A DNA stretch of 56,338 nucleotides from CBDUVZ01 sp965370805 (lineage in GTDB: Bacteria; Hydrothermota; Tepidihabitantia; Tepidihabitantales; Tepidihabitantaceae), in contig CBDUVZ010000003.1 in the NCBI GenBank assembly GCA_965370805.1, positions 1 to 56,338 of the forward strand. Reading direction: 5' to 3'. The translations under genes were made by a program, and so were the position numbers. The stretch's first letter is position 1. Every line of letters begins with the position of its first letter. The notes below the pieces were generated by a model. It was not told where the DNA came from, searched no databases, and worked only from the letters and a program-made list of their open reading frames with translations. This document shows positions 23,634 through 31,903 of the stretch, in pieces.

Positions 23634-24980
23634 TTACTTCCCGACGCAGAACCGGGCGAATACCCGGTCGAGGATTTCGCCGCTTGCGACGGGTGCGCCC
23701 ATCACTGTGAGGGAATCGAGCGCGGCCCGCAACTCGAAAGCGGAAGTCTCGGCATCGGGCGCGTCGAGGCTGCGCTTCACCGCGTCGCGGCATTGGTTCA
23801 TAGCTTCCAGGCACCGGTTGTTCGCGGCAACGCCGGGGTCTTTGACTCGGAACCGGCGGCCAATCATGGTTCTGAGCCGGGCTATCCCACAGCCGGTGAG
23901 GGCCGAGACGGAAGCGACCGACCGCTTGCGGCCGTTCAGGAATCCCGGGTCGAGGCGGGTCGGCTTGTCGGTCTTGTTGACGACGTGGACTACCGGCAGT
24001 CCGTCGGTGAACTTGAGCACCCGGCGGTCGGCGGCCCGGGCCGGTTCGGAACGGTCGAACACGGACAGGACCAGGTCGGCTTGCCCGAGGGCCTGTCCGG
24101 TCTGCTCCGAAGCGAGTCGGGAGATAACGCCGCCCGAGCGACGGCTGGTGATACCACTGGTGTCGGACAGGCGGACAGGCACGTCGCCGAAAGCGACGGT
24201 GGCTTCGATCCGGTCACGGGTCGTGCCGGGCCGGGATGTTACCAGTGCTCGGTCTGTTTCGAGCAGTCGGTTGAACAGGCTGGACTTGCCGACATTGGGC
24301 CGGCCGATGATGACGACTTCCGCGCCGTCGTGCAGCAGGCGGGCCTTTTCGCCCGAGGTGATGACGCGGTTCAGCCTCCGGATGAACCGCTGCTGCCGGG
24401 GCCGAAGGCCGGGGGAGCGGGGCGTGTCCGATTCATCGAACCCAAGGTGGTATTCGGCCGCGGCGAGCAGTTCGCGCAGTTCTCCGGTCAGGTCTGATAC
24501 CAGTTCCGACAGTCCGCCCTGGTAGCGATGCAACGCGCTGCGGTAGGCCGCCCGGGAACGGGCGTGAATCATGTCCAGCACCGCTTCGGCTTGAGACAGG
24601 GTGAGCTTGCCGGCGAGTACGGCCCGGCGAGTGAACTCACCCGGCTCGGCGAGCCGGCAGCCGTTCTGCTTCAGCAGTTCGATAACTGCCGTCGCGGCCA
24701 CCCGGCCACCATGACACGAGATTTCGGCCATGTTCTCCCCGGTGTACGAACGGGGCTTCCGGAATACCGCGACCATCACCTGGTCGATTCTCCGGCCGGT
24801 TCGGTCCCTGGCCCACGCGAGTCGGACCGTGTTGGAAGCCTGGTGCGACGGCCCGGGTCCTTCAAGCACCGAGTCCAGAACACCCAGGGCTTCTGGTCCC
24901 GACACGCGGACAACAGCGATGCCGCCTACTCCCGGAGGAGTCGTCACAGCGCAGATGGTGTCGGGCGTCGGTCCGGTCAT
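23634..24980 (-). CDS. mnmE: tRNA modification GTPase MnmE
   Basis: A 448-residue GTPase that with MnmG modifies U34 of certain tRNAs. N-terminal folate-binding domain (ICAVTTPPGVGGIAVVRVSG; SCHGGRVAATAVIELL), a central helical part, then the inserted G domain with GRPNVGKSSLFNRLL, the switch LVTSRPGTTRDRIEA, DTSGI and NKTDKP, and the invariant C-terminal FCVGK. Length is normal. The start overlaps the jag stop by 4 nt. The yidC-jag-mnmE order is a classic chromosomal arrangement. Confidence 0.95.
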   Translation of the reverse strand: MTGPTPDTICAVTTPPGVGGIAVVRVSGPEALGVLDSVLEGPGPSHQASNTVRLAWARDRTGRRIDQVMVAVFRKPRSYTGENMAEISCHGGRVAATAVIELLKQNGCRLAEPGEFTRRAVLAGKLTLSQAEAVLDMIHARSRAAYRSALHRYQGGLSELVSDLTGELRELLAAAEYHLGFDESDTPRSPGLRPRQQRFIRRLNRVITSGEKARLLHDGAEVVIIGRPNVGKSSLFNRLLETDRALVTSRPGTTRDRIEATVAFGDVPVRLSDTSGITSRRSGGVISRLASEQTGQALGQADLVLSVFDRSEPARAADRRVLKFTDGLPVVHVVNKTDKPTRLDPGFLNGRKRSVASVSALTGCGIARLRTMIGRRFRVKDPGVAANNRCLEAMNQCRDAVKRSLDAPDAETSAFELRAALDSLTVMGAPVASGEILDRVFARFCVGK

Positions 24981-25684
24981 CTCGAGGTGAGTGCGATAAT
25001 CACGTTCTTCCTTGTGCCGGTCCCGACCGCGTATACCCGGATGTCTTCCATCGGCTTCAGGGCTTCCCGGACCAGCTCCATTTCCTTCTGAGTGAGCAGG
25101 TCCAGCGCCATCTCCCGATGGGTTTCGAGCACGATGCGGGCAACCGCGGTGGCTTTCTTGCGCAGGAAGTTCTCGCGCCGCAGCCGGTAGCCGCTGACAT
25201 CGACCGCAATCGAAGGAACATTCGGATAGTCCTGCTTGACAATCAGCCGGGTCAGGTGCTGGACCGAACGCAGGGTTTGCCCCCGGCGACCGATCAGCAG
25301 GCCATTGGAACGTTTGGTCTTGATATTCGCATAGTAGCCGTCCGGCCGGAGGGTGATGTCGATTCTCGCCCTGACTCCGATGTAGCCGAGGAGTTTCTGC
25401 AGCACCATGCGGACCAATGTCGCCTCATCCGGCTTCGGTTCCTCGGGCGGCTGTTCCGGTGTCGTTTCCGACGTCGGTTGTTCGCCGGTGTCGTCCGGAT
25501 GCCCGGGTTCCGGATTCGTCATTCGGCCTTCGCCATTCGGCGTTTGCTTGTCGGGCGCGGGGGACGGCGAATCGGTTGCGGGCGGCGCGACGCTGACCGG
25601 CGCCGTTTCTGCGGAAGGCTGTTCTACTTCGGGGGCGGTGCCGCTGCCAGTGACGGCTCCTTCCTCTTTTTGCTCCTGCGCCAT
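24977..25684 (-). CDS. jag: Jag/SpoIIIJ-associated KH-R3H protein with in-frame repeat insert
   Basis: A 235-residue RNA-binding protein. ATG 25684 follows AAAAGGAGGCAGTCT. A long, low-complexity N-terminus (1-95, Pro/Glu/Thr-rich) holds TPNGEGRMTNPEPGHPDD, encoded at about 25512-25545 by the intergenic GAATGGCGAAGGCCGAATGA repeat family. The KH domain has NGLLIGRRGQTLRSVQHLTR with GxxG intact. The terminal R3H-like region (EMELVREALKPMEDIRVYAV) lacks the R-x3-H residues. It overlaps the 3' end of yidC by 61 nt. Confidence 0.85.
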   Translation of the reverse strand: MAQEQKEEGAVTGSGTAPEVEQPSAETAPVSVAPPATDSPSPAPDKQTPNGEGRMTNPEPGHPDDTGEQPTSETTPEQPPEEPKPDEATLVRMVLQKLLGYIGVRARIDITLRPDGYYANIKTKRSNGLLIGRRGQTLRSVQHLTRLIVKQDYPNVPSIAVDVSGYRLRRENFLRKKATAVARIVLETHREMALDLLTQKEMELVREALKPMEDIRVYAVGTGTRKNVIIALTSR

Positions 25685-27246
25685 AGACTGCCTCCTTTTA
25701 GGCCGAGTATGCTCTCCAGAATCGAGAGTACGTTATAAGTGAACCAGTACAACTGCAATCCGCTGGGGAAATTGAGGAAGATTACAGTTATGAAGATCGG
25801 GAAGATGATAGTCATGGCCCAGTTCTTCTTGTCGGTGGAAGTCAGCATGTTCTGGGCGATGAATGAGACACCCATGAGAATAGGCAGGAGCCCGATGGCC
25901 GGGTTGCCCAGGAAAGGCAGGTGTCCGAAAAGGGTGTCCGGTTGCGACAGGTCTTTGAGCCAGAAGACGAACGTGGCCCCGCGCAGGTCGATGAAAGTCC
26001 GCAGGACCGAGTACAGGGCCCAGAAAACGGGCAGTTGCACCAGCATCGGCAGGCACCCGGAAAGCGGGTTCACCTTGTACAGCTTGTATAACTGCATCGT
26101 CTCCTGGTTGAGGGCCTGGGGATTGTCCTTGTATTTCTTCTTCAACTCCTTCAGTTTCGGCTGGAGGAGTTGCATCTGTCGCATCTGCTTGGTCTGGGTG
26201 CGGGTCAGCGGGAAGAAAACCGCTTTCATCAGTATCGAGAAGACAATGATAGCTACACCCCAGTTGCCGAAAATCTTGTGGAGGAACTTCAGAAGCCAGA
26301 GAATGCCGAGAGCAATCGGTTTGGCCCAGCCGAGGCTGACCGCGCCTTCGAAGCCGAGACCGAAAGTACGGAGCTGGTCGTATTCGAGCGGACCCAGGTA
26401 GATGGTCAGTTCGGTTTCCTGCTCCGGTGAATGGACCGCGGCGCTGAAACCGATTCTACCGTCCCGGAGCGTAACCGAGCGACTGGAGTCAAAACCTTGC
26501 TCCGGCCCGATAACAGCCACGAAGAAGTACTTGGACTTGAGCGCCATCCAGTCGGCCGGCTCGGTGGAGACCCTGGGTTCCTTGAGGCTCTTTGCTGCGA
26601 AGCGCTCGGCTTTCTCTTCAGTCCGGGCGTAGAAGTGGAAGTGAGTGAGGTCGTCCTTGACGTTCTTCTCGGTTACCGCCATGCCGCTGGCTACGTCGAC
26701 CACGAAGCCGTCCGCGCCTTCCACCTTGATGGTCTGGCTGATAGTGTAGTCCTGCTCCAGGGTGAACGTCTTGGTGAGGGACAGGCTCTCGGTCCGGACC
26801 GAGAAGGTGACCGACGAGCCGGTCGCGCGACTGTCCATTACCGTACCGGCAAGGCTCACCGGACCGGCAGCGAGCAGGAGGTCGGTTGAGAACAGGGTCT
26901 TGCCTTGCGGAACCAGTTCGGCCTCGTACTTCTTGAGCCAGGCCGAGCGCAGGGCGCCACCCATACTGGTGAACTCAAGCCGCAGGACGTCGTTCTCAAG
27001 CACCACCGTCGTTTCCGTTGCGGTGGAGTCGATGACGAGCGGTGTGACTCCGGACGGTTCGGGCGTTTTCTCTTCAGGCGGCTCTTCGACCGCAGGGGCG
27101 GGCAGCGTGTCCTTGGTTACCTGCTCGGTCGTATCGACCGGAACGGGCCGCGGTTTCGGTTTGGGTCGGAACGCAACCTGCCAGATGATGAGGATGGCGA
27201 CGATGACTCCGAAGCCGATGACCATCCGAAGTGTATCTCTGTTCAT
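25624..27246 (-). CDS. yidC: Membrane protein insertase YidC
   Basis: A 540-residue insertase of the Gram-negative type: an N-terminal transmembrane anchor (RMVIGFGVIVAILIIWQVAF), a periplasmic beta-supersandwich (about 80-330), then the conserved core with WGVAIIVFSILMKAVFFPLT, the TKQMRQMQLLQPKLKELKKK loop, NPLSGCLPMLVQLPVFWALY, and further transmembrane helices, ending in a basic tail SLWRRSKKRKEP that contacts ribosomes in homologues. The conserved arginine-type groove residue is probably in the FFPLTRTQ region. It sits between yidD and jag. Confidence 0.95.
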   Translation of the reverse strand: MNRDTLRMVIGFGVIVAILIIWQVAFRPKPKPRPVPVDTTEQVTKDTLPAPAVEEPPEEKTPEPSGVTPLVIDSTATETTVVLENDVLRLEFTSMGGALRSAWLKKYEAELVPQGKTLFSTDLLLAAGPVSLAGTVMDSRATGSSVTFSVRTESLSLTKTFTLEQDYTISQTIKVEGADGFVVDVASGMAVTEKNVKDDLTHFHFYARTEEKAERFAAKSLKEPRVSTEPADWMALKSKYFFVAVIGPEQGFDSSRSVTLRDGRIGFSAAVHSPEQETELTIYLGPLEYDQLRTFGLGFEGAVSLGWAKPIALGILWLLKFLHKIFGNWGVAIIVFSILMKAVFFPLTRTQTKQMRQMQLLQPKLKELKKKYKDNPQALNQETMQLYKLYKVNPLSGCLPMLVQLPVFWALYSVLRTFIDLRGATFVFWLKDLSQPDTLFGHLPFLGNPAIGLLPILMGVSFIAQNMLTSTDKKNWAMTIIFPIFITVIFLNFPSGLQLYWFTYNVLSILESILGLKGGSLWRRSKKRKEPSLAAAPPPK

Positions 27247-27262
27247 CTATTGTCCGTTCTGG

Positions 27263-27484
27263 TCATTGGGATTTGGTCATTTCCTTTTCCGGGACCGGGT
27301 CATAGCCATGACCGCCCCATGGATGGCATCGGAGAATCCGTCTTGCGGCCAGCCACAGCCCGCGGCCGGCCCCGTGTTCTTCCACAGCCTGGATGGCGTA
27401 CTTGGAACACGTGGGATGGAACCGGCAGGAGTTCGGCAGAATCGTGCCGAGCGTGTACTGGTAGAGCCGGACGGCGGCTATCAC
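27263..27484 (-). CDS. yidD: Membrane protein insertion efficiency factor YidD
   Basis: A 73-residue protein when started at GTG 27484: VIAAVRLYQYTLGTILPNSC, FHPTCSKYAIQAVEEHG, RRILRCHPWGGHGYDPVP. The cysteine pattern (C..P.C, C) and the HPWGGHGYDPVP end are the family signature. An upstream in-frame ATG at 27664 would add 60 residues made of intergenic repeat, so the GTG is preferred. It aids YidC/SecYEG membrane insertion and lies in the standard rpmH-rnpA-yidD-yidC order. Confidence 0.9.
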   Translation of the reverse strand: MIAAVRLYQYTLGTILPNSCRFHPTCSKYAIQAVEEHGAGRGLWLAARRILRCHPWGGHGYDPVPEKEMTKSQ

Positions 27485-27645
27485 AATTGCGAATGACGAA
27501 TGGGGATTGGAGCGAAAACCACTGATAAACACGGACAAACGCAGGCAGAACAGAACGATTCGATTTCCATTCTGCGACGCAGGAACAGGTGCCATTGGAT
27601 GGCTCAATCTGTGTCGATCTGTATCCATCTGTGGTTCTATTCCGG
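27485..27645. repeat. Composite repeat between rnpA and yidD
   Basis: A second copy of the composite at 22544 (GATTGGAGCGAAAACCACTG ... TTCTGCGACGCAGGAACAGG), followed by a CTGTGTCGATCTGTATCCAT run, an inverted member of the ACCACGGATGAACAC family. It lies inside an otherwise compact operon. Confidence 0.7.
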
Positions 27646-27660
27646 CTCTTGCGTTTGCAA

Positions 27661-28044
27661 TCATGAGCGCAGCCTGCGGGTGAGGGCTTCGGTCTGCTTG
27701 AGCAGGTCCCTGAATCCGAGGTCAACCGCCCGCCGGGTTGCCCGAAGCGTGTAGTCGTAGCCGGTCGGAAACCAGTCCTTGTGGGTGCGGTAGATTTCGC
27801 GCAGCCGTCGTTTGAGGCGATTGCGTCTCACCGCGCCTTTGATACCCCGGGGCAGGAGAACGGCTATCCTGCGTTGCGGCATTCCGGTCGGGCTGTTGTC
27901 GGGGCTAGCTTGCGGGCTGAAGCGGAGATAGAACGCCGAATTGGAGATGCGGCGTCCGGTCCGCCTGATGCGGAGCATGTCCGCCCGAAGCCGCGGTATC
28001 TCGGCGCGCTTCAGAGTCCGGTCCGTGGTTCCGTCCGTAACCAT
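27661..28044 (-). CDS. rnpA: Ribonuclease P protein component
   Basis: A 127-residue RnpA that assists the catalytic RNA in 5' tRNA maturation. The RNR signature is clear (GAVRRNRLKRRLREIYRTHK), preceded by RRISNSAFYLRFSPQ and IAVLLPRGIKG, and followed by LRATRRAVDLGFRDLLKQTE. ATG 28044 directly abuts the rpmH stop. The first about 18 residues are not conserved, and a later start is possible. Confidence 0.95.
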   Translation of the reverse strand: MVTDGTTDRTLKRAEIPRLRADMLRIRRTGRRISNSAFYLRFSPQASPDNSPTGMPQRRIAVLLPRGIKGAVRRNRLKRRLREIYRTHKDWFPTGYDYTLRATRRAVDLGFRDLLKQTEALTRRLRS

Positions 28045-28182
28045 TCATACGGCCAGGCGCTTACGGCCTTTGGCCCGGCGTCGGTTGATGACTGCTCTAC
28101 CGCCGCGGGTCTTCATGCGGGCACGAAACCCATGCGTGCGCTTGCGACTGATATTCGAAGGCTGAAAGGTTCTCTTAGGCAT
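28045..28182 (-). CDS. rpmH: 50S ribosomal protein L34
   Basis: A 45-residue L34: MPKRTFQPSNISRKRTHGFR, then ARMKTRGGRAVINRRRAKGR and KRLAV. Every family landmark is present. The ATG follows GAGGAGACAATC. It heads the long minus-strand housekeeping run downstream of a consensus promoter. dnaA, often divergent here in bacteria, is not adjacent. Confidence 0.97.
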   Translation of the reverse strand: MPKRTFQPSNISRKRTHGFRARMKTRGGRAVINRRRAKGRKRLAV

Positions 28183-28202
28183 GATTGTCTCCTCAGGAGA
28201 GC

Positions 28203-28231
28203 ATTATAGATGTGCCGCCCGGAGATGTCAA
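28203..28231 (-). promoter_or_regulatory. Consensus promoter of the rpmH operon
   Basis: Minus strand: TTGACA (28231-28226), 17-nt spacer, TATAAT (28208-28203), a perfect sigma70 consensus. Confidence 0.85.
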
Positions 28232-28679
28232 GCCGGCACGGAACAGAGCCGGACAACCGCAGGCGGCCGTCCGGGATTCATGTCGGGGTTTTGCAGTGCG
28301 GTCGGGCCCGGGAAATCGGCAGGGAAATGTCGAAGGACGAGTGTCGAATGACAAATGCGGAAGGAATAACCGCCAAGACCGCCAAGAGGTTACTTCCTCT
28401 CCCTTGAGGGAGAGGAGTGAGGTGAGGGTGACGGGATATGGAGTGCGGGCGCGAAGCTCCCGCTTTTCCTTTCCCGAAGCGATGCTGCGGCGGGCCAAAG
28501 CGGCAGCTCTGCTGCCGCAGTCCAAAGACGGACAGCGCGGTCCCCTGCACCCCAGCAGGAGCAAGGACTTGCGGGTGATTAGCATCCTCAAGCCAAGGAT
28601 AGTCCGGAGCGACGCGGACGTCAAGCCGGGCAGTCCTGGTTCGGTCAGGCTGAGCGTCGGGGAAAGGACGGCTCATTAC
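28232..28679. other. Intergenic repeats, no gene
   Basis: It contains a GAATGACAAATGC-type repeat (28325-28355), a CCTCTCCCTTGAGGGAGAGG palindromic unit near 28394-28420, and a GCGGCAGC-TCT-GCTGCCGC hairpin (28500-28518) whose core recurs at 49218-49248. Reading frames here are not convincing. Confidence 0.6.
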
Positions 28680-28815
28680 CTATCTTCCGATGAGTCGCAC
28701 TCGACTGGTCAGGACATCAGACCCGATCTTCAACACGACCAGATAGGTGCCTGCACCCAGCCGGTTGCCTGTTCGGCAGCCCGGGATGCTCCTTCTGGTC
28801 GTCTCGGGGCCATCT
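28680..28815 (-). pseudogene. Orphan C-terminal sorting-domain fragment
   Basis: The minus frame reads ...GNRLGAGTYLVVLKIGSDVL, then TSRVRLIGR-stop. This is the final beta-hairpin of the FlgD-like sorting domain seen on the secreted proteins of this window (compare GGVYFYQMRA, AGIYFCRLDV). No upstream secreted-protein body is joined to it, so it is a gene relic. The exact 5' limit is unclear. Confidence 0.55.
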
Positions 28816-28949
28816 CTGGGTGCTCCAGTCTTACATATTCGTAAGATGGTGACAGGGAGGCTGGACAGGCGGCTCGGAAGTGGCTGTAGTAGCCAAGTAT
28901 ACGGTAGTTTGGGGAGTTAGGGGCGGAAATGGGGGCCGAAAATTGACTC

Positions 28950-29225
28950 TCACGGGTCGCTCTCGGAGTCCCTTTCCATCTTCTTCACCGAGTCATCGTC
29001 CGGGGCCTCTGCCAGGCAATTCCAGCCGCTGTTGTCCGGTGAGTCGGGCAGGACGTTCCTGAGGGAATCCCGCAGGACATCCGGCTCATCATCCGGGGAA
29101 ATCTCCATCGGTTCACCTAACCTTCTGCGGTCTGAGGCATCTTCCCGGGTGTTCCTTGAGTCATTCGGGGTGTTGCTTTCCCCACAATCTTCTGCATCGT
29201 CCTGGACATCGTCTGCTCGGTTGTC
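28950..29225 (-). repeat. 12-bp-period array 4
   Basis: Twenty-three 12-mers on the minus strand with consensus RAYNNNNNNNNR (GACGATGTCCAG, GACGATGCAGAA, GATGATGAGCCG, GATGTCCTGCGG, GATTCCCTCAGG...), phase unbroken. The minus frame is open through the array and acidic (DDVQ DDAE DCGE ... DDEP DVLR DSLR), ending at the TGA at 28950-28952. An ATG at 29108 gives a 52-codon ORF preceded by an AGGTGAACCG weak SD. Confidence 0.8.
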
Positions 29226-29325
29226 TCCCGGATTCCTCTACCCGTGGTCTTGGCGGGAAAGGCGTCCGGCGAGAGAGGGAGTCCGAATAACGGAATCCGA
29301 GGCCCAGGACAAATGGTAGTCCCTG

Positions 29326-31599
29326 CTATCTGAGCAGGATGATGGTTCCGGTTTCGGTTGGCGGGAGGTCTGTTGTTTCCCGAGCCGAGACCGGGTTGGC
29401 TCGCATCTGGTAGAAGTAGACCCCACCGGGCAACGGGTTTCCTTTGGAGTCTTTGCCGTCCCAGCGAGTCTTGTGAGTTCCCGGCCCTGAGATTCCGTCC
29501 ACCAGTGTATTGACCGGTTGACCGGTGAGGTCGTAGATTCTGATGGTAACGTGGGCCTGGCAGGGTAGTTGATACGGGATGGCTGTCTGTGAGGAGAAAG
29601 GGTTGGGGTGATTCTGTCCCAGGTTGCGAGTGCGAAGGGTTGGACCAGGTGTTTCCGCAACAGGGGTAGGGCCGTAGTACTGGAGGATGTGCATGCCGGT
29701 TTGTCCGGAAGCGGTGTAGCAGTACGGGTCAGCATCGCGGCGGAAGATTCCCCGGATTACACCGGCCACGCCATAGGAGCCGACCAGTACCGGGTTGGCC
29801 GGGTCAGCCACGTTTATCACTTTGAAACCCTGAGTCAGGTAGGCAAGGGTGTCATGGACCATGACGTCCCAGGCACCGCGACAAGCGTAATGCCCGACTT
29901 GGTGCGGGTCGGTCGGGTCAGCCACGTTGATGATTCTGAGTCCTTCACTCCATGCCGCCACATAGGCGAACGAGTCTACGGCGCATACCCCGTCGGCTTC
30001 GCCGCCATTCACTCCACATGAACCTACTACGTGTGGGTTGGAGGAGACGGACACGTCTACCACTTTGAAGCCGCCGGAGCTTCCGTCGGCGATGTATGCG
30101 TGGGAGTCGAGCACCCAGACACCGCGTGCGCTTGCAGTCCGGCATGAGCCGACGACTCTCGGAATCGTGGGTATGGAGATGTCGATGACCTTGAGGCTCA
30201 GTCCTGTGGATGTGGAGGACGTAACGTAAGCGTAGTCGCCTGAGACACAGACATCAGTAGCCGGCCTCCTGAGTGATACTGAAGCGACCTGGTGCGGGTC
30301 CTCCGGGTCGGAGATGTCGATCACCTTGAGACCCGAGGAGTATGCTGCTACGTAGGCGTAGTTTCCGGAGACCCATACCGCTTCGGCCGAGCCGGCTGGG
30401 CAGTGCCCGACCTCTTCCGGTTCCGTCGGGTTGGAGATGTCAATGACTCTGAGTCCGCCCGAGCGATTGGCCAGGTATGCGTACGAACCTGAAACGAACA
30501 CTTCCTCACCGCAATGCGGCATTCCATCATAGCAGCCTTCTTCGGACGGGTGGGCTGGGTCAGACACATCGAAAATCCTCAGCCCGGCCGTACCCGCTGT
30601 AACATAGGCATGAAGATCTGAGACCCAGATTCCGTAGGAACAGCCTGATATACCATGCGAGCCGACCTGGTGCGGATTGGTCGGGTCGGAGATGTCATAG
30701 ACACGCAGACCGCTGTAGTCGGCCGAAACGTATGCGTGTTGACCGGAAACGCACATTCCAAACGCCCACTGTCCGGGCAGAGGGCAGGACCCAACCTGGT
30801 GCGGATTGGCAGGGTTGGATATGTCGATTGCACACAGGCTCCCTGCTCCGACCAGATAGGCATGGGTTCCCGAAATCCGCACCCGGTAGCTCCAGCAACT
30901 TGCTCCACACGCGCCCACGATGACCGGGTCCGAGGGCACGGAGACGTCGATGACAATCAGGACTGAGTCGCTGATGCTTCCGCAGTCAGCGACGTACGCA
31001 TGTGAACCGGAAACCGCGACCCCGCCGGCAGTCTCCGGGGTGTCGCAGAGTCCGATTTCAACCGGGTCCGAAGGGTCTGAGACGTCAATGACACAAAGAC
31101 CGGCTGTGCCACACGCCACGAAGGCGAGGGTTTCAGATACGCAGACGTCATTAGCTCCGCGCGGTGTGCTGCACCAGCCAAGTTCAACCGGGTCGGACGG
31201 GTCAGAGATATTCACTATCCTGAGCCCGCCGCCGTAATCAGCAATGTAGAGGAGAGTGTCGGCCAGGTGAAAGCCTTCAATCAGACCAGGGGTAGGCATT
31301 TGTGCGATTCTCTCCGGCGCGGTCCGGTCCGAGATATCAAGGACATAGATGCCGCCACCTGCTCCCATGTACGCGTAGTCATCCTGAGTCACTACCTGAC
31401 AGGCAGGACCATAGGGCCAGCTACCGACCATTCTGACATTCTGTGAGTCCGCTTCGGCGACTCGGCCCGGACCGCACCAACAGAGGGGCTGCCGCTCAGA
31501 ACCCCCGGCTGAAGCTAGGGCCTTGGGGACAAGGAGAACGACAAGCAACAACAGGCCCAAAACCTGCACGGCAGAGCGACGTTTCTTCTTTCTCATCAT
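29326..31599 (-). CDS. Secreted LVIVD-repeat propeller protein with sorting domain
   Basis: A 757-residue secreted protein. Basic start plus hydrophobic core (VQVLGLLLLVVLLVPKALAS), then about thirteen LVIVD-type blades of 40-45 residues (GSHAYVADCGS...VLIVIDVSVPSDPVIVGACG; LRVIDISNPTEPEEVGHCPA). The C-terminus is the FlgD-like sorting module (NHPNPFSSQTAIPYQLPCQA; LPGGVYFYQMRANPVSARE; TIILLR). ATG 31599 follows TGGAGACAG. LVIVD proteins form extracellular beta-propellers of largely unknown binding role. Transcribed alone from the promoter at 31648-31675. Confidence 0.85.
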   Translation of the reverse strand: MMRKKKRRSAVQVLGLLLLVVLLVPKALASAGGSERQPLCWCGPGRVAEADSQNVRMVGSWPYGPACQVVTQDDYAYMGAGGGIYVLDISDRTAPERIAQMPTPGLIEGFHLADTLLYIADYGGGLRIVNISDPSDPVELGWCSTPRGANDVCVSETLAFVACGTAGLCVIDVSDPSDPVEIGLCDTPETAGGVAVSGSHAYVADCGSISDSVLIVIDVSVPSDPVIVGACGASCWSYRVRISGTHAYLVGAGSLCAIDISNPANPHQVGSCPLPGQWAFGMCVSGQHAYVSADYSGLRVYDISDPTNPHQVGSHGISGCSYGIWVSDLHAYVTAGTAGLRIFDVSDPAHPSEEGCYDGMPHCGEEVFVSGSYAYLANRSGGLRVIDISNPTEPEEVGHCPAGSAEAVWVSGNYAYVAAYSSGLKVIDISDPEDPHQVASVSLRRPATDVCVSGDYAYVTSSTSTGLSLKVIDISIPTIPRVVGSCRTASARGVWVLDSHAYIADGSSGGFKVVDVSVSSNPHVVGSCGVNGGEADGVCAVDSFAYVAAWSEGLRIINVADPTDPHQVGHYACRGAWDVMVHDTLAYLTQGFKVINVADPANPVLVGSYGVAGVIRGIFRRDADPYCYTASGQTGMHILQYYGPTPVAETPGPTLRTRNLGQNHPNPFSSQTAIPYQLPCQAHVTIRIYDLTGQPVNTLVDGISGPGTHKTRWDGKDSKGNPLPGGVYFYQMRANPVSARETTDLPPTETGTIILLR

Positions 31600-31647
31600 C
31601 TGTCTCCATTTCGTAGTCCAGAATGCCGGGGATACCGAACATGCGGC

Positions 31648-31675
31648 ATCATAGCCTGCTGTACCTGGTTGTCAA
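31648..31675 (-). promoter_or_regulatory. Promoter of the LVIVD gene
   Basis: Minus strand: TTGACA (31675-31670), 16-nt spacer, TATGAT (31653-31648). Confidence 0.7.
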
Positions 31676-31903
31676 TGCCAGGGAAGTGACCGGAGAGGAA
31701 TCCAAACACCGGGATGCCAATAGCACGACGCAGAAGTCCGGATTTGGGAATCGACATCTGGAATCGGAACGGCTGCAGCCCGGATTCTCTTGAATGGCTT
31801 GCCTGCAGTCGTAGAATGGAGAAGATGGTCGAAAGAAAATGCCGAAGGGCGAGTGTCGAATGACGAATGGAGAATTCCGACACCGGAAAGACCTGTCACT
31901 GCA

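Noticed and set aside
28183..28680. Replication origin near rpmH
   Set aside because: No dnaA gene and no cluster of TTATCCACA-like boxes; only repeats are seen.
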